Assembly (NCBI GenBank): GCA_905116865.2
Contig: CAJHNH020002668.1
Location: forward strand, 1,008,882 to 1,072,881
DNA length: 64,000 bases
Source: Candidula unifasciata
Lineage: Eukaryota > Mollusca > Gastropoda > Stylommatophora > Geomitridae
Direction of reading: 5' to 3'
Each line of letters opens with the position of its first letter. Position 1 is the first letter of the stretch. Position numbers and translations under genes: made by a program. The notes below the pieces were generated by a model that worked only from the letters and a program-made list of their open reading frames with translations, was not told the DNA's origin and did no database searches. Below, one piece after another: positions 19,485-31,319 of the stretch.

Positions 19485-22400
19485 CTGCGGGTAGACAATG
19501 ATAAACACTTTGAGACTGGGCAGACCTGATATAGACAATGATAAACACATTGAGACTGGGCAGACCTGCGGGTAGACAATGATAAACACATTGAGACTGG
19601 GCAGACCTGATATAGACAATGATAAACACTTTGAGACTGGGCAGACCTGCGGGTAGACAATGATAAACACATTGAGACTGGGCAGACCTGCGGGTAGACA
19701 ATGATAAACACTTTGAGACTGGGCAGACCTGCGGGTAGACAATGATAAACACTTTGAGACTGGGCAGACCTGCGGGTAGACAATAATAAACACTTTGAGA
19801 CTGGGCAGACCTGCGGGTAGACAATGATAAACACTTTGAGACTGGGCAGACCTGATATAGACAATGATAAACACATTGAGACTGGGCAGACCTGCGGGTA
19901 GACAATGATAAACACTTTGAGACTGGGCAGACCTGATATAGACAATGATAAACACATTGAGACTGGGCAGACCTGCGGGTAGACAATGATAAACACTTTG
20001 AGACTGGGCAGACCTGCGGGTAGACAATGATAAACACTTTGAGACTGGGCAGACCTGATATAGACAATGATAAACACATTGAGACTGGGCAGATCTGCGG
20101 GTAGACAATGATAAACACTTTGAGACTGGGCAGACCTGCGGGTAGACAATGATAAACACTTTGAGACTGGGCAGACCTGATATAGACAATGATAACCACA
20201 TTGAGACTGGGCAGACCTGCGGGTAGACAATGATAAACACTTTGAGACTGGGCAGACCTGCGGGTAGTCAATGATAAACACTTTGAGACTGGGCAGACCT
20301 GATATAGACAATGATAAACACATTGAGACTGGGCAGACCTGCGGGTAGACAATGATAAACACTTTGAGACTGGGCAGACCTGCGGGTAGACAATAATAAA
20401 CACTTTGAGACTGGGCAGACCTGCGGGTAGACAATGATAAACACTTTGAGACTGGGCAGACCTGATATAGACAATGATAACCACATTGAGACTGGGCAGA
20501 CCTGCGGGTAGACAATGATAAACACTTTGAGACTGGGCAGACCTGATATAGACAATGATAAACACATTGAGACTGGGCAGACCTGCGGGTAGACAATGAT
20601 AAACCCTTTGAGACTGGGCAGACCTGCGGGTAGACAATGATAAACACTTTGAGACTGGGCAGACCTGCGGGTAGACAATGATAACCACATTGAGACTGGG
20701 CAGACCTGCGGGTAGACAATGATAAACACTTTGAGACTGGGCAGACCTGCGGGTAGACAATGATAAACACTTTGAGACTGGGCAGACCTGCGGGTAGACA
20801 ATGATAACCACATTGAGACTGGCCGAACCTAATGTAGACAATGACAAAAGCATCGAGATTGGTCTGGCATGAAGTGGACAATGATAACCACACCAAGAGT
20901 GACGGGACCTTAAGTGGACACTGATAAGCACGCTTAGATTGACGAGACCTTAAGTGGACAACGATAAGCACGCTTACATTGACGAGACCTGAAGTGGACA
21001 ATGACAAGCACGCTTAGATTGACGAGACCTTAAGTGCACAATGACAAAGCACGCTTAGATTGACGAGGCCTGAAGTGCACATTGACAAAGTACGGTTAGA
21101 TTGACGAGACCTTAAGTGGACAATGACAAGCACGCTTAGATTGACGAGACCTTAAGTGGACAATGATAAGCATACATAGATTGACGAGACCTTAAGTGGA
21201 CAATGATAAGCACACCTAGATTGACGAGACCTTAAGTGGACAATGATAAGACAACCTAGATTGACGAGACCTTAAGTGGACAATGATAAGCATACATAGA
21301 TTGACGAGACCTTAAGTGAACAATGATAAGACAACCTAGATTGACGAGACCTTAAGTGGACAATGATAAGACAACCTAGATTGACGAGACCTTAAGTGGA
21401 CAATGATAAGACAACCTAGATTGACGAGACCTTAAGTGGACAATGATAAGCATACATAGATTGACGAGACCTTAAGTGGACAATAATAAGCACACCTAGA
21501 TTGACGAGACCTTAAGTGGACAATGATAAGCACACCTAGACTGACGAGACCTGAAGTAGACAATGACAAGCACGCTTAGATTGACGAGACCTGAAGTGGA
21601 CAATGACAAGCACGTTGAGATTGACGAGACCTTAAGTGGACAATGACAAGCACGCTTAGATTGACGAGACCTGAAGTGGACAATGACAAGCACGTTGAGA
21701 TTGACGAGACCTGAAGTGGACAATGACAAGCACGTTGAGATTGACGAGACCTGAAGTGCACAATGACAAGCACGTTGAGAATGACGAGACCTGAAGGGCA
21801 CAATGACAAAGCACGCTTAGATTGACGAGACGTGAAGTGGACAGTGACAAAGCACGCTTAGATTGACGAGACGTGAAGTGCACAATGACAAAGCCCGCTT
21901 AGATTGACGAGACCTGAAGTGCACAAAGACAAAGCACGCTTAGACTGACGAGACCTGAAGTGCACAATGACAAAACACTGCGATGGGTCGAACATAATGT
22001 AGACAACGACAAACACACTGCAGTTGACCAAAAAGGAATTAGACAACGACAATGAGGACCTGTTCACGTTTTCTGGCTTATCTACACACTTTCTCAGCCT
22101 GATCTAAGACAGATGAGTATCACTTTGTACTGCTTGTTATGAAAAGAGTCTCGTATGACCTAGGTTGAGGCTGTGGGGAGGGGTTTGGTTTAGGGCCAGT
22201 TCTAGATGTTCAGGGGTCGTTGAAAGCTGTGTCATAGTGTAGTATAAAACATGTGGCGTCGGCGCTGATGTAATTAGAGGGAAGACAACGTGACCCCCCT
22301 CGGGCGTAGAAGAGCCTGGAAAAAGTATGAATGTAAATTCAGGTAGTGGTAGTGTGTATATCGCCTGGGAAACGTATTCAGGCCCGACAGAGAAATTGTG

Positions 22401-22600
22401 ACAGGCCAGACCTGAAGTGGGTAGTGACAAACACATTTAGATTGATCAGACATATAGCACCTATTGGTAGACACCTTGTGATTGGCCAGACCTACGAATA
22501 GACAATGACAAGCACATTGCCATTGGCCACAAGCGAGGTAGACAATAACAAACACATTGCGATTGGCCAGACATGCAAGTAGACAATGCAAGTGGAAATG
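19485..22600 (+). repeat. Minisatellite derived from exon A acceptor, 40/41-bp unit, about 75 copies
   Basis: From 19485 to 20825 units are nearly identical: cagacctgcgggtagacaat then gataaacactttgagactggg (41 bp), or a 40-bp variant with cagacctgatatagacaat. From 20825 to 22070, units are older (gattgacgagaccttaagtg then gacaatgataagcacgctta), and degraded units reach 22600. The array is open in several frames on the minus strand simply because units lack stops. Confidence 0.95.
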
Positions 22601-22964
22601 TTAATGCAATAAGTGATATAAAGTTACAAATAGTGTGAGGTTACAAAGGTTATTTATCGACAACACACACATATACACACACTGAGACCGGTCAGTCGTG
22701 CATGTAGACAGCAACAGGAGGAAAGAAATCACCTATCACAAATATTAAAGAATATATATATATGATTTGTCTAGCATAGAAGGAATGTAATTAACAGAAA
22801 CATGATCTTTTATTTGCTGTTGACATTGTACACTTGTAAGTACACTTTAGCCAGCAGTATTTGATTAATGATTTGAGGTGGTACAAGTGAAAAAAAATTA
22901 ATCTAACAACAAAAACACACACACATATGTGTGTGTGTGTGAGTGTCTGTGTGTGCTTGCTTGT

Positions 22965-23300
22965 CAGGTTCAAACCCCGATGAAAGCTAAAGAATTTGTG
23001 CGTGGACTTCTAGTGATTTCCCCTGGTATCTGGATAGTGAAACCCGACACCCGTGTGTATTGTTGCACGCGTAAAAAAAAAAAAAAAATTCTTTCGGCAG
23101 TTGGAAATCGAAAAAGCCTAACGGCGCTGCCCGGGAAAAATTTAGAGTTAAAAATCTACCCAAAGTATTTCAGGATCCTCGCCGGTGCAACGAAGCTCGT
23201 GCACTGCGCTGAGATTCTTCAGACTCAGGTTTGAGTTAGAAGTAGAACGGAGCACTTATGGGTTACACCCGTGTGCCATAATGTTGATCCGTCGACTAAA
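22965..23300 (+). repeat. Dispersed repeat R2
   Basis: Copy of the 12985 element with A-run at 23070-23088. Confidence 0.75.
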
Positions 23301-23398
23301 CATAAACATAATGTAGTCGTGTGTGTGATGGTAGGTTTAGCACGCAAACTAAGAAGTAATCAATCAATGTGATTTCAATGAACACGAGTAGCACTTAC

Positions 23399-23505
23399 GT
23401 TGACTCCATTGAGGCTTACAGCCACCCAGTCCGCACACACCGTACTCATAGTTTTCTTTGAGGTCTTCTGTTTGTTGTTTTGTGTTGTCCCCTGCAGTTG
23501 CCTTT
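23399..23505 (-). CDS. SLCO-like transporter exon, N-terminal cytoplasmic segment
   Basis: The exon encodes an acidic/polar stretch ending in YGVCGLGGCKPQWSQ and then a donor GTAAGT after one base of an Arg codon. The CG-G-C-P-W-Q pattern just before TM1 is typical of OATP N-termini. The joined product reads WSQRLANLNVFVV into TM1. The acceptor is taken as the AG after CTATTTC; another AG 14 bases later is possible, so the 5' edge is uncertain. A SINE in minus orientation starts about 50 bases upstream. Confidence 0.85.
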
Positions 23506-23554
23506 CTGAAATAGATTTCTGACCATCGTGTTTGTTTTTCTGGTGTCCTTATAA

Positions 23555-23770
23555 GTAAAAGTAAAGTTCCCTTTTCCACGCATTTAGGCGTATTGGGAAT
23601 ATAGGGCTAGACCTATATTTTTTTATAGACCATTCAGCACTTGTTGGGTGATGTGGTCAGCATCGCGCCGGCCACCTTTACTTCCCAGGACTACACCTGG
23701 TACCCACACAAGGCTGGGTCAACTAAGGAGTCAAGGTAATTTTTGAAAAAAGTCCGACTAGGTCAAGACT
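23555..23770 (-). mobile_element. SINE family 1, head-less copy
   Basis: Body segments in reverse orientation (gggctagacctatat, cacttgttgggtgatgtggt, cgccggccacctttacttcc). It adjoins the N-terminal transporter exon. Confidence 0.75.
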
Positions 23771-24159
23771 CCTTATAGTATGATTATAATTATGACCCAC
23801 CAATTTTGACTCTGGGACAATCTGCGTATTGTTGTGATAGCGCTGTTATAGGGTGAACTCAACAAGGATTTTAGCCACGACTCACTGACAACTTGTACAT
23901 GCACAGACGATATGAACATTCTGCGAATATTCTATAAGTACATTTTATAGTGGTCATTTTCGGGGATGCTTCTTCTTCCTTTTCCTCCTCCTCCTCTTAC
24001 CCTTCCTCCAACATTTTCTGTGTGTCGACGTAGCTGCAGACATCACTGACAATACCAGCTATTTCGTTGTATCTCTTGGACTGCATTACTACAGAATTAC
24101 ATCAGTATTTATAGAAGCATACAAACTGAACTAATTTTATTGAAATACACATCACGTGA

Positions 24160-24445
24160 TTCCCCATATGGGATCCAGGGCCCTGTTGCAGGGAAAACAA
24201 GAATAGACCCACTACCTACCCAAAAGCATGTCGTAATAGTCGACTAATTGGGAGCTTCCTTCGAAGTCGGAGTGCATCTGCCTGCGAGGCAAGGAACCAG
24301 CAGTCTGCATACAAATAAGTCAGATCTGTAAAACGAAATCACGCGCAACACTCAGGTTCTGGAACAGGCCTGCAGTCCAAAAGTGGACGAACAACCAGAA
24401 CTTTCCGCCAGAGTTTACAGCTGATTAATTCGAAGAAGATAAAGA
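24160..24445 (+). repeat. Dispersed repeat R1, near full length
   Basis: 5' part tatgggatccagggccctg, caagaatagacccactacct, then gtcggagtgcatctgcctgc and 3' end gagtttacagctgattaatt followed by a short gaagaagataaagaag tail. Confidence 0.8.
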
Positions 24446-24821
24446 AGACATCACATGATTTCTCTTGATACACTGTTCGACTAACTGCTGGAAGTTCACG
24501 ATAGTCACGTGGCTAGTCAGGGTAACATCAAATTTATAGCGAGCTCTTTCTGTTAACACAAGGGGAGACTGGTCATTTTAATTTACTTTTAATACAAGCA
24601 ATGGCTATTCCTTTCCCTGCTTGTATTACTTCCCATCTGGTTCAACCGTTCATTATGTTTTACTTGACAAATCTGGGTGTGTGGGCCCAAGTAGGGAAGG
24701 TCAGTGGTGACTAGTAGCGTTACAAAGATGATGTCAAAGTCATTTAAATACACGTTTGCGCGCGGGTGCACAAACACACACACACACATGCATACACACA
24801 ACACACAAACCTCAGTGACTG

Positions 24822-24822
24822 T

Positions 24823-24894
<72 letters not shown>

Positions 24895-24908
24895 GACAGA
24901 GAGAGAGA
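24822..24908 (+). repeat. (GA)n tract
   Basis: About 85 bp of GA with a few AA and CA interruptions, preceded by a (CA)n patch. Confidence 0.97.
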
Positions 24909-25214
24909 CACATAAACTTACAGAGGCAACGACTGGGAGGGTTTGCCATCTGGACCATGTATAGAGTATCTACTGCTCTCGGTGGCCGAGCCCGTGTCGT
25001 CATGCTCTGCCTCGTGGCTGTTGATGAGGTCAAGTCTCTCTTGGGAACTTACAATGTATGAGATATCCTGTAACTATAGAACACGTCAGAGTTTATTCAG
25101 CCTTTCTTTTATTCTTGTTTCCCCCCCCCCCCTTTTTTTTTTAATTTTATCAACCCCCAACCCAACCCCGCCTACTTTCTTTGACTGCCTTCTGAAGATT
25201 TAATACCCGGTTCT

Positions 25215-25445
25215 CTGAGTGGGTTCCTGGACTCTGTTTTAGGGGAGAGGGAAAAAAATATAGAACAGATCCATTATCGCCTAACAGTCATTCAGTAGGA
25301 GTCGCTAATTAGAGATGTTTCCTTTTCCAAGTCGCATCGTATTTCCTTCAGAGGCTAGGAATCAGACTAAAGTCCAGTAGTTTACGACAACCATAACTTT
25401 CAGCATGAGTTTACAGCCAGTGAACGCCTAGATGAAGAACACTCA
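25215..25445 (+). repeat. Dispersed repeat R1, diverged
   Basis: Contains ggttcctggactctgtttta, ttacgacaaccataactttc and gtttacagccagtgaacgcc. Confidence 0.6.
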
Positions 25446-25599
25446 GTGACTCATAGAGCCACCTTTCGGATTCAAATGCAACATGCACAAATGCAAGTGA
25501 TTTGAAAGCGCTTTGCGTCGATTTTGACAACTACGTAAGCGTCAACTGCTCACTGAGCAATAGTAAAGCTACTCAGCGTCAAGTTGTCGAGTAAGTAAG

Positions 25600-25790
25600 T
25601 AAAAAAAAAAAAAGTAAAGATCCCTTTCCACGCCTTTAGGCGTATCAGGCATAAGGCAAGAGCGCCCATATTTTTACAGACCATCAGCACTCGGTGGGTA
25701 ATGTGGTCAGCATTACGCCGGTTGTCTTTACTTTCCCAGGACAGCCCATCCTGGTACCCATTTTAGGAATAACACCATAAACAGCCAACA
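25600..25790 (-). mobile_element. SINE family 1 body copy
   Basis: Reverse-orientation body: gatccctttccacgccttta, cactcggtgggtaatgtggt, tcctggtacccattttagga. It borders the 75-bp minisatellite on its head side. Confidence 0.7.
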
Positions 25791-25829
25791 AGGTTGTTTG
25801 CAAATGTCCTGTAAAGAATATGCAACTAA

Positions 25830-26395
25830 CTTAGGACACACAAGGAGTCGAGCCATGGCAGTAGGTAGCAAACTTGACCAAGGGTCAAACGTGACAATCC
25901 CCAACTTAGGTCACACAAGGAGTCGGGCCATGGCAGTAGGTAGCAAACTTGACCAAGGGTCAAACGTGACAATCCCCAACTTAGGTCACACAAGGAGTCG
26001 GGCCATGGCAGTAGGTAGCAAACTTGACCAAGGGTCAAAGGTGCTAGTTCCAAACTTAGGACACACAAGAAGTCGAGCCATGGCACTAGGTTGCAAACTT
26101 GACCAAGGGTCAAAGGTGCCAATTCCCAGCTTAGGACACACAAGGAGTCGAGCCATGGCACTAGGTTGCAAACTTGACCAAGGGTCAAAGGTGCCAATTC
26201 CCAACTTAGGACTCACAAGGAGTCGAGCCATGGCACTAGGTTGCAAACTTGACCAAGGGTCAAAGGTGCCAATTCCCAACTTAGGACACACAAGGAGTCG
26301 AGCCATGGCAGTAGGTAGCAAACTTGACCAAGGGTCAAAGGTGAAAATCCCCAACTTAGGACACACAAGGAGTCGGGCCATGGTCAAAGGTGTCA
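25830..26395 (+). repeat. Minisatellite, 75-bp unit, about 7.5 copies
   Basis: Unit starts cttaggacacacaaggagtc and includes gagccatggcactaggttgc. 75 is divisible by 3, so it is open as 25-residue repeats in a plus-strand frame. No evidence of a gene. Confidence 0.95.
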
Positions 26396-26429
26396 TTTTC
26401 CTACGTCGAGACGATAGTTTTTCTGTTTA

Positions 26430-26620
26430 AACTGGATCTAGGCTACCAGGTCGACCCAATAGATAATGGGTACACGACTTTGACAATGGAAGTAAAGGCG
26501 ACCGGTGTGATATTCACCTCATTATCCATTCAGTGCTGATTGGCATATTAAAATGTTGGACTAAAACCATGCACTAATAAGCCATGAGGCTTGAAAATAG
26601 GACTTTCATTTATCTTCACC
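26430..26620 (+). mobile_element. SINE family 1 body copy
   Basis: Contains accaggtcgacccaatagat, aatgggtacacgac, gaagtaaaggcgaccggtgt. It borders the 75-bp minisatellite on the other side. Confidence 0.65.
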
Positions 26621-27237
26621 CTTCTGTGCTTTGCCAACTAGCGCGGGCGATCTTGCCTATCCACAGTTTGTGATCTTCCACAGCTGTATCAGCTGATGGG
26701 CTAACACCCCTCCATGCTATGACACACGTCTGTAAAGAAATCTGTTCACATTATCTTGTTCTTTCTCTTTTGTTTTAAGTGATCTTTCCAATGGTCACAA
26801 CATTTTCCAGATTATTTTTCTCATAACATGACCAAAAATGATGACTGGTTCTTTCTAATGACTTTTATTTGTGATGAGCTGTTTTCGAGCCCTCGCCTTT
26901 TTCAAAACCTCTGGGTTGCACTTTATGGCAGACCAATGAATTCTTCTAAGGATTCTTCAGTCACATGTCCAAACTGGCACTATACAGCATGGGAGAATTC
27001 TTGTTGTCCACCCCCCTGTGACATGGATTTATTGCCGGATTAAAAAAAAAAAAAATATAAAATGCAGTTTAGCCAGTCCTGTTTTGTTTGTGTTGTAATT
27101 TATATTATGCATCATCCTGATGTTATCAATGTGTTTAGATATTTGAATTTGTATAGAGGTGGGCGGTAGCTGATCAGTGACATTCGAAAGTGTCTGTCCC
27201 CGTCAGAGACAACCCGTGGCGCCCTCATTAACGCCAG

Positions 27238-27319
27238 TTGACAAGGACCCATAACTGCTGCCTGGGGCTTATAACCCGTAATTTCTGCATGGGAATTATA
27301 ACCCGTAACTGCTGCCTGG
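27238..27319 (+). repeat. Left part of 27-bp minisatellite split by a LINE
   Basis: Three units of taactgctgcctgggactta-taacccg, ending at the LINE's left target-site copy. Confidence 0.9.
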
Positions 27320-28937
27320 AAGATGGCAGGAATACTGCAGCGGAATGTATGATATGAATGACAGTGAGGATATGAATGATATACATGAACCAGTAACAGT
27401 AGAGGCAGAACCTGAACCTTCATTAGATGAAATTTCATGGGCAATAAGGAGCCTGAAAAATGGTAAATCACCTGGATGTGATGAGATACCAGCTGAATTG
27501 ATTAAAGCGGGAGGAGAAGAAAGCATAAAAATCTATCATGCATTATGTGAAAAGATATGGAAATATGGTATTTGGCCAAACGACTGGAAGAGAACTATCT
27601 TCATTCCAATACCAAAAAAGGGTGACCTGCAATTATGTACAAACTATCGAACTATTGCCCTGATCAGTCATGCAAGTAAAATTCTACTAAAAATTATAAT
27701 GAGAAGACTGCAAAAGAAAATGGAAGAAGAGATTAATGTAGCTCAGGCTGGATTTAGACAGGGAAGAGGAACAAGAGATCATATATTCAACATGCGTTTA
27801 ATAATAGAGAAGTGTAGAGAATTTAATGTAAATCTGTTCTTATGTTTTGTGGATTATTCAAAAGCATTTGACTGTGTACAACATCAGAAGCTTTGGGAAA
27901 TCATGAGGAATATGGGCTTTCCATCACATATAGTGCAGCTCATTAAAATGCTCTATCAAGACCAACAAGCAGCAGTCAGAATAGATGGAGAGACATCAGA
28001 CTGGTTTGGCATCAAGCAAGGAGTCCGTCAGGGATGTGTGCTGTCACCGTATTTGTTCAACCTGTACGCCGAAAATATAATGAGAAATGTAAGAGATGAT
28101 ATAAACAAGGAACAATATGATGCCCTAAACATCGGTGGTCATGAAATACCAGAAATTCGTTATGCTGATGATACAGTATTACTATCAACATCAGAAAATG
28201 GTTTAGAAAACTTATTAACCTCACTCCAAAGAAATAGTGAAAATCATAACTTATTTCTTAACACAGCAAAAACAAAGATAATGCATACAAACAAAACTGC
28301 CATGGAGAAGGAAATATATGTTAATGAGGAAAGATTGGAAGTGGTGGACAATTTCGAATATCTTGGGTCACTGGTTACCAACAATGGTGACACAATGAAA
28401 GAAATCAAACGGCGACTATCAATTGCTCTTCAAAGACTAAAACAACTGAATAAATTATGGAATTGTACAGATAGAATTACAAAGGTCAGATTTTTAAGAG
28501 CATGCATCTTTCCCATTGCAACATACGCCTGTGAGACCTGGACACTTACTAAACAAGCGGAACAGCGCATAAATGCATTTGAATATAAATGTTACCGACA
28601 GGTTCTAAGAATATCTTGGGTAAAGAAAAGAACAAATGCATCCATACTTCAAGAGCTGAATATTGAAGAGGGTTGGCTAGTAAAGACAATAAAACAAAGA
28701 AAATTGAAATATTTTGGTCACTTGAAACGTCATGGAGGTCTAGAGAGAACAATAATGGAGGGGTATATGCCTGGGAAGAGAGGAAGAGGAAGGCCAAGGA
28801 GAAGATGGGTGCAGGATGTGGCAGATGATCTCCAGATGGGTGTATCAGACGCAGGACATCTTGCTCATGATAGGAAGGTTTTCCGGAGGGTTGTTATGGC
28901 AGCGAGGTTCCGCGAGGGACATGCTACTGAATGAATG
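27320..28937 (+). mobile_element. 5'-truncated LINE copy with open RT reading frame and 13-bp TSD
   Basis: An uninterrupted 529-codon frame (27345-28934) encodes the RT domain of a non-LTR retrotransposon: SLKNGKSPGCDEIPAEL, FRQGRGTRDHIF, FVDYSKAFDCV (motif A), GVRQGCVLSPYLF (motif B), RYADDTVLL (motif C), NFEYLGSLVTNNGD, and a C-terminal KYFGHLKRHGG and GKRGRGRPRRRWVQDVADDL. No endonuclease is present, so the copy is 5' truncated. The tail is a short (ATGA)n. The 13 bases aactgctgcctgg occur at both ends. An open frame suggests a young insertion. Confidence 0.92.
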
Positions 28938-29785
28938 AACTGCTGCCTGGGACTTATAACCCGCAACTGCTTCTTGGGACTTATAACCCGTAACTGCTGC
29001 CTGGGACTTATAACCCATAACTGCTGCCTGGGACTTATAACCTGTAATTTCTGCCTGGGACTTATAACCCATAACTGCTGCCTGGGACTTATAACCCTTA
29101 ATTTCTGCCTGGGACGTATAACCCGTAACTGCTGTCTGGGACTCATAACCCGTAACTGCTGCCTGGGACATATAACCCGTATCTGCTGCCTGAGACTTAT
29201 AACCCATAACTACTGCCTGGTACTTATAACCAGTAACTGCTGCTTGGGACTTATAACTCGTAACTGCTGCCTGGGACTTATAACCCGTAACTGCTGTCTG
29301 GGACTTATAACCCGTAACTGCTGCCTGGGAATTATAACCCGTAACTGCTGCCTGGGACTTATAACCCGTAACTGCTGTCTGGGACTTATAACCCCTAACT
29401 GCTGCCTAGGATTTATAACCCGTAACTGCTGCCTGGGACTTATAACCTGTAACTGCTGTCTGGGACTTATAACCCGTAACTGCTGCCTGGGAATTATAAC
29501 CCGTAACTGCTGCCTGGGAATTATAACCCGTAACTGCTGCCTGGGACTTATAGCCCGTAACTGCTGCCTGAGACTTATAACCTGTAACTGCTGCCTGGGA
29601 ATTATAACCCGTAACTGCTGCCTGGGAATTATAACCCGTAACTGCTGCCTGGGAATTATAACCCGTAACTGCTGCCTGGGAATTATAACCCGTAAGTGCT
29701 GCCTGGGAATTATAACCCGTAACTGCTGCCTGGGAATTATAACCCGTAACTGCTGCCTGGGAATTATAACCCCTAACTGCTGCAT
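28938..29785 (+). repeat. 27-bp minisatellite, about 31 copies
   Basis: Unit taactgctgcctgggactta followed by taacccg, with gaattata/gacttata variants. It is open as a 9-residue repeat (NCCLGLITR) on the plus strand and as complementary repeats on the minus strand. This follows from the period, not from selection that I can see. Confidence 0.95.
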
Positions 29786-29933
29786 TTCGATTTGTTTTTG
29801 AGCCAAGCGTGAAGCTCCTCCTCTCCATGTAAAAAAAAACCAGAGCCTTATTGAAAAGACCATATGTGAAATCTCTGTATTCAATAAAAGACTTGAAATA
29901 AGACTGGCATAAAGCTCCCACTGCAACACTTAC

Positions 29934-29947
29934 CGACATGTCACCAT
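29934..29947 (-). CDS. Candidate first coding exon of the SLCO-like gene (MVTC + 2 nt)
   Basis: An ATG at 29947 with G at +4 is followed by four codons and two bases, then a strong donor GTAAGT. An in-frame TAG lies 11 codons upstream, so the frame cannot begin earlier. The two leftover bases (CG) plus the first base of the next exon (A) form an Arg codon, which matches the phase needed at 23505. The match could be chance (one in three for phase), and the intron would be 6.4 kb. Confidence 0.35.
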
Positions 29948-29949
29948 AA

Positions 29950-31200
29950 ACAAGCAAGATGTAGACGCAATAACCTTCTAGTAGTCAGCAAAGTTCTCAT
30001 CTAACGTATACTTCGACCAGTTATACTTTTGATAATAACAGTAAACACTCGAATGCTCTTGATGCCAGTTTTTACGACGATATCCCAGCGCCCAGCCTAT
30101 TAACCCAGCTTACACTGAATGTGTCCTTGGTTGTGTCCTTATAGTTTTCTTTTACCTCTCAGTTACCATTTAAAACGTTGACATTTGGTTTGGAAACCAC
30201 GGAAATAAATAAACTCTTCATTTTGAAAAGTCAAAACGTAGGACATAAACAATCTTTTTATATTCAAAAGTCAATTCAACCGAGGGGGAAGAATAAAAAA
30301 CCAACAACCAGTAAAAACTTGGAACACTTTCCTGGAACTTCACCAGGACCGTCGAGAGTTCCGGAAGGCGTAGGAAGTTTTAGAATATCCCCTAATTTAC
30401 GTCTTCCTAAAACAAAGATAAGTTCTAGAACCGAAGACATCAGATGTGAAACTGGCGATGATGAACAAGTGACTTGGATCTTAAAACGATTGTTGTATCA
30501 GATGGCGTTTAAATATTTAAAGAGTATATTGACCTATAGATTAAACAGATCAGGGGTTTTAAACTCAGTAGGCAAGGCCCTTTTCCACTTTCAGCCTAAA
30601 GTGTGGTGGGGTTCGGAAAAAAAGGGAAAAAAAAAGGGGGGGGGGGGGTCAAAGAATTACGAGATAGAGTCTTTTTGTACTTGTATTAATATGTTATGCT
30701 AACTACTTTTAAAAAAAAAGTATTCCTATATGCCTTGTCAGGGTAGGGGGTGGGGGAAGGTGAGGAGCAAATATCCAGACATAACGGTGTCAATCATCAT
30801 ACTGATATTTTAAGAGTAAATTACTAGCTGTTACGGATTGTTTCTTTTAAAAGTCTAAAGTCTTGTAAATAGTGCTTTTCATATTCGTTTGTCCATCTCT
30901 TTTAAATTATAGATTTTTTGTTGAATGAGGGCGGAGAAAAGACCATATATTCAGGGGGCGCCACGTTAAAAAGACTGAAAACCGCTAATATTGATTATGA
31001 AGAAGGGGCGGGGAGGTAGCCACGGGGAGATGGGGAGATAATATGGGGACTTTGGTAGCAGAAATGGGCATGTTTGGTATAGAGGAGTAAGGGGTACTAC
31101 TTAGACAGTAAAGGTGGCAGTACAGATAACAAGTCATGTCTGTCTCTAGTACTCTAAAATTATACTTGACACAGTAACAATAACAATATCATTACTATCA
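29950..31200. other. No gene recognised
   Basis: Includes a 174-codon open stretch at 30178-30702 with no recognisable domain and an A/G-run; I do not regard it as a gene. The rest is unique or AT-rich. Confidence 0.5.
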
Positions 31201-31319
31201 TGCTGTGCCATTATATATCACACAGGGTCCAGTCTACTTTTCCACTCCGTTCTGTCTTCTTTGACAACCATGAATGGGACCAACTCCAGCATCCATGGCT
31301 TCTCTCATTAACAGTCTGT

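Larger units (their letters stand above)
2920..29947 (-). other. Gene model: OATP/SLCO-family organic anion transporter (3' end outside window)
   Basis: The model joins 10 minus-strand exons (23399-23505, 19353-19484, 17949-18128, 15384-15674, 14667-14753, 13472-13702, 11398-11562, 7694-7883, 4919-5036, 2920-3074) and a possible first exon at 29934-29947. All introns are GT-AG and every junction keeps frame, giving about 556 codons. What I see: ten hydrophobic segments, the motif DQRWVGAWWLGF at the start of TM6, and a cysteine-rich loop with VCGDNQ and SPCLAGC between TM9 and TM10. Both are hallmarks of the OATP/SLCO family, which are 12-TM plasma-membrane, sodium-independent carriers of amphipathic organic anions. 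Family members are usually 650-720 residues, so TM11, TM12 and the tail are missing and must lie left of position 1. Most internal junctions are phase 1. Subfamily and substrate cannot be told from this. Confidence 0.93.

Noticed and set aside
19289..21007. A 572-codon minus-strand open frame with IIVYPQVCPVSK-type repeats
   Set aside because: It is the 40/41-bp minisatellite read through; three frames are open at once and the frame shifts between unit types. Only the final exon A part is coding.
25798..26430. 210-codon frame with 25-residue repeats
   Set aside because: 75-bp minisatellite between two SINE fragments; no start context, no splice or homology support.
28935..29801. 288-codon frame of NCCLGLITR repeats
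   Set aside because: 27-bp minisatellite with period divisible by three; antisense frames are equally open.
30178..30702. 174-codon plus-strand frame
   Set aside because: No recognisable domain, ends in an A/G homopolymer run, no splice or codon evidence; probably chance.
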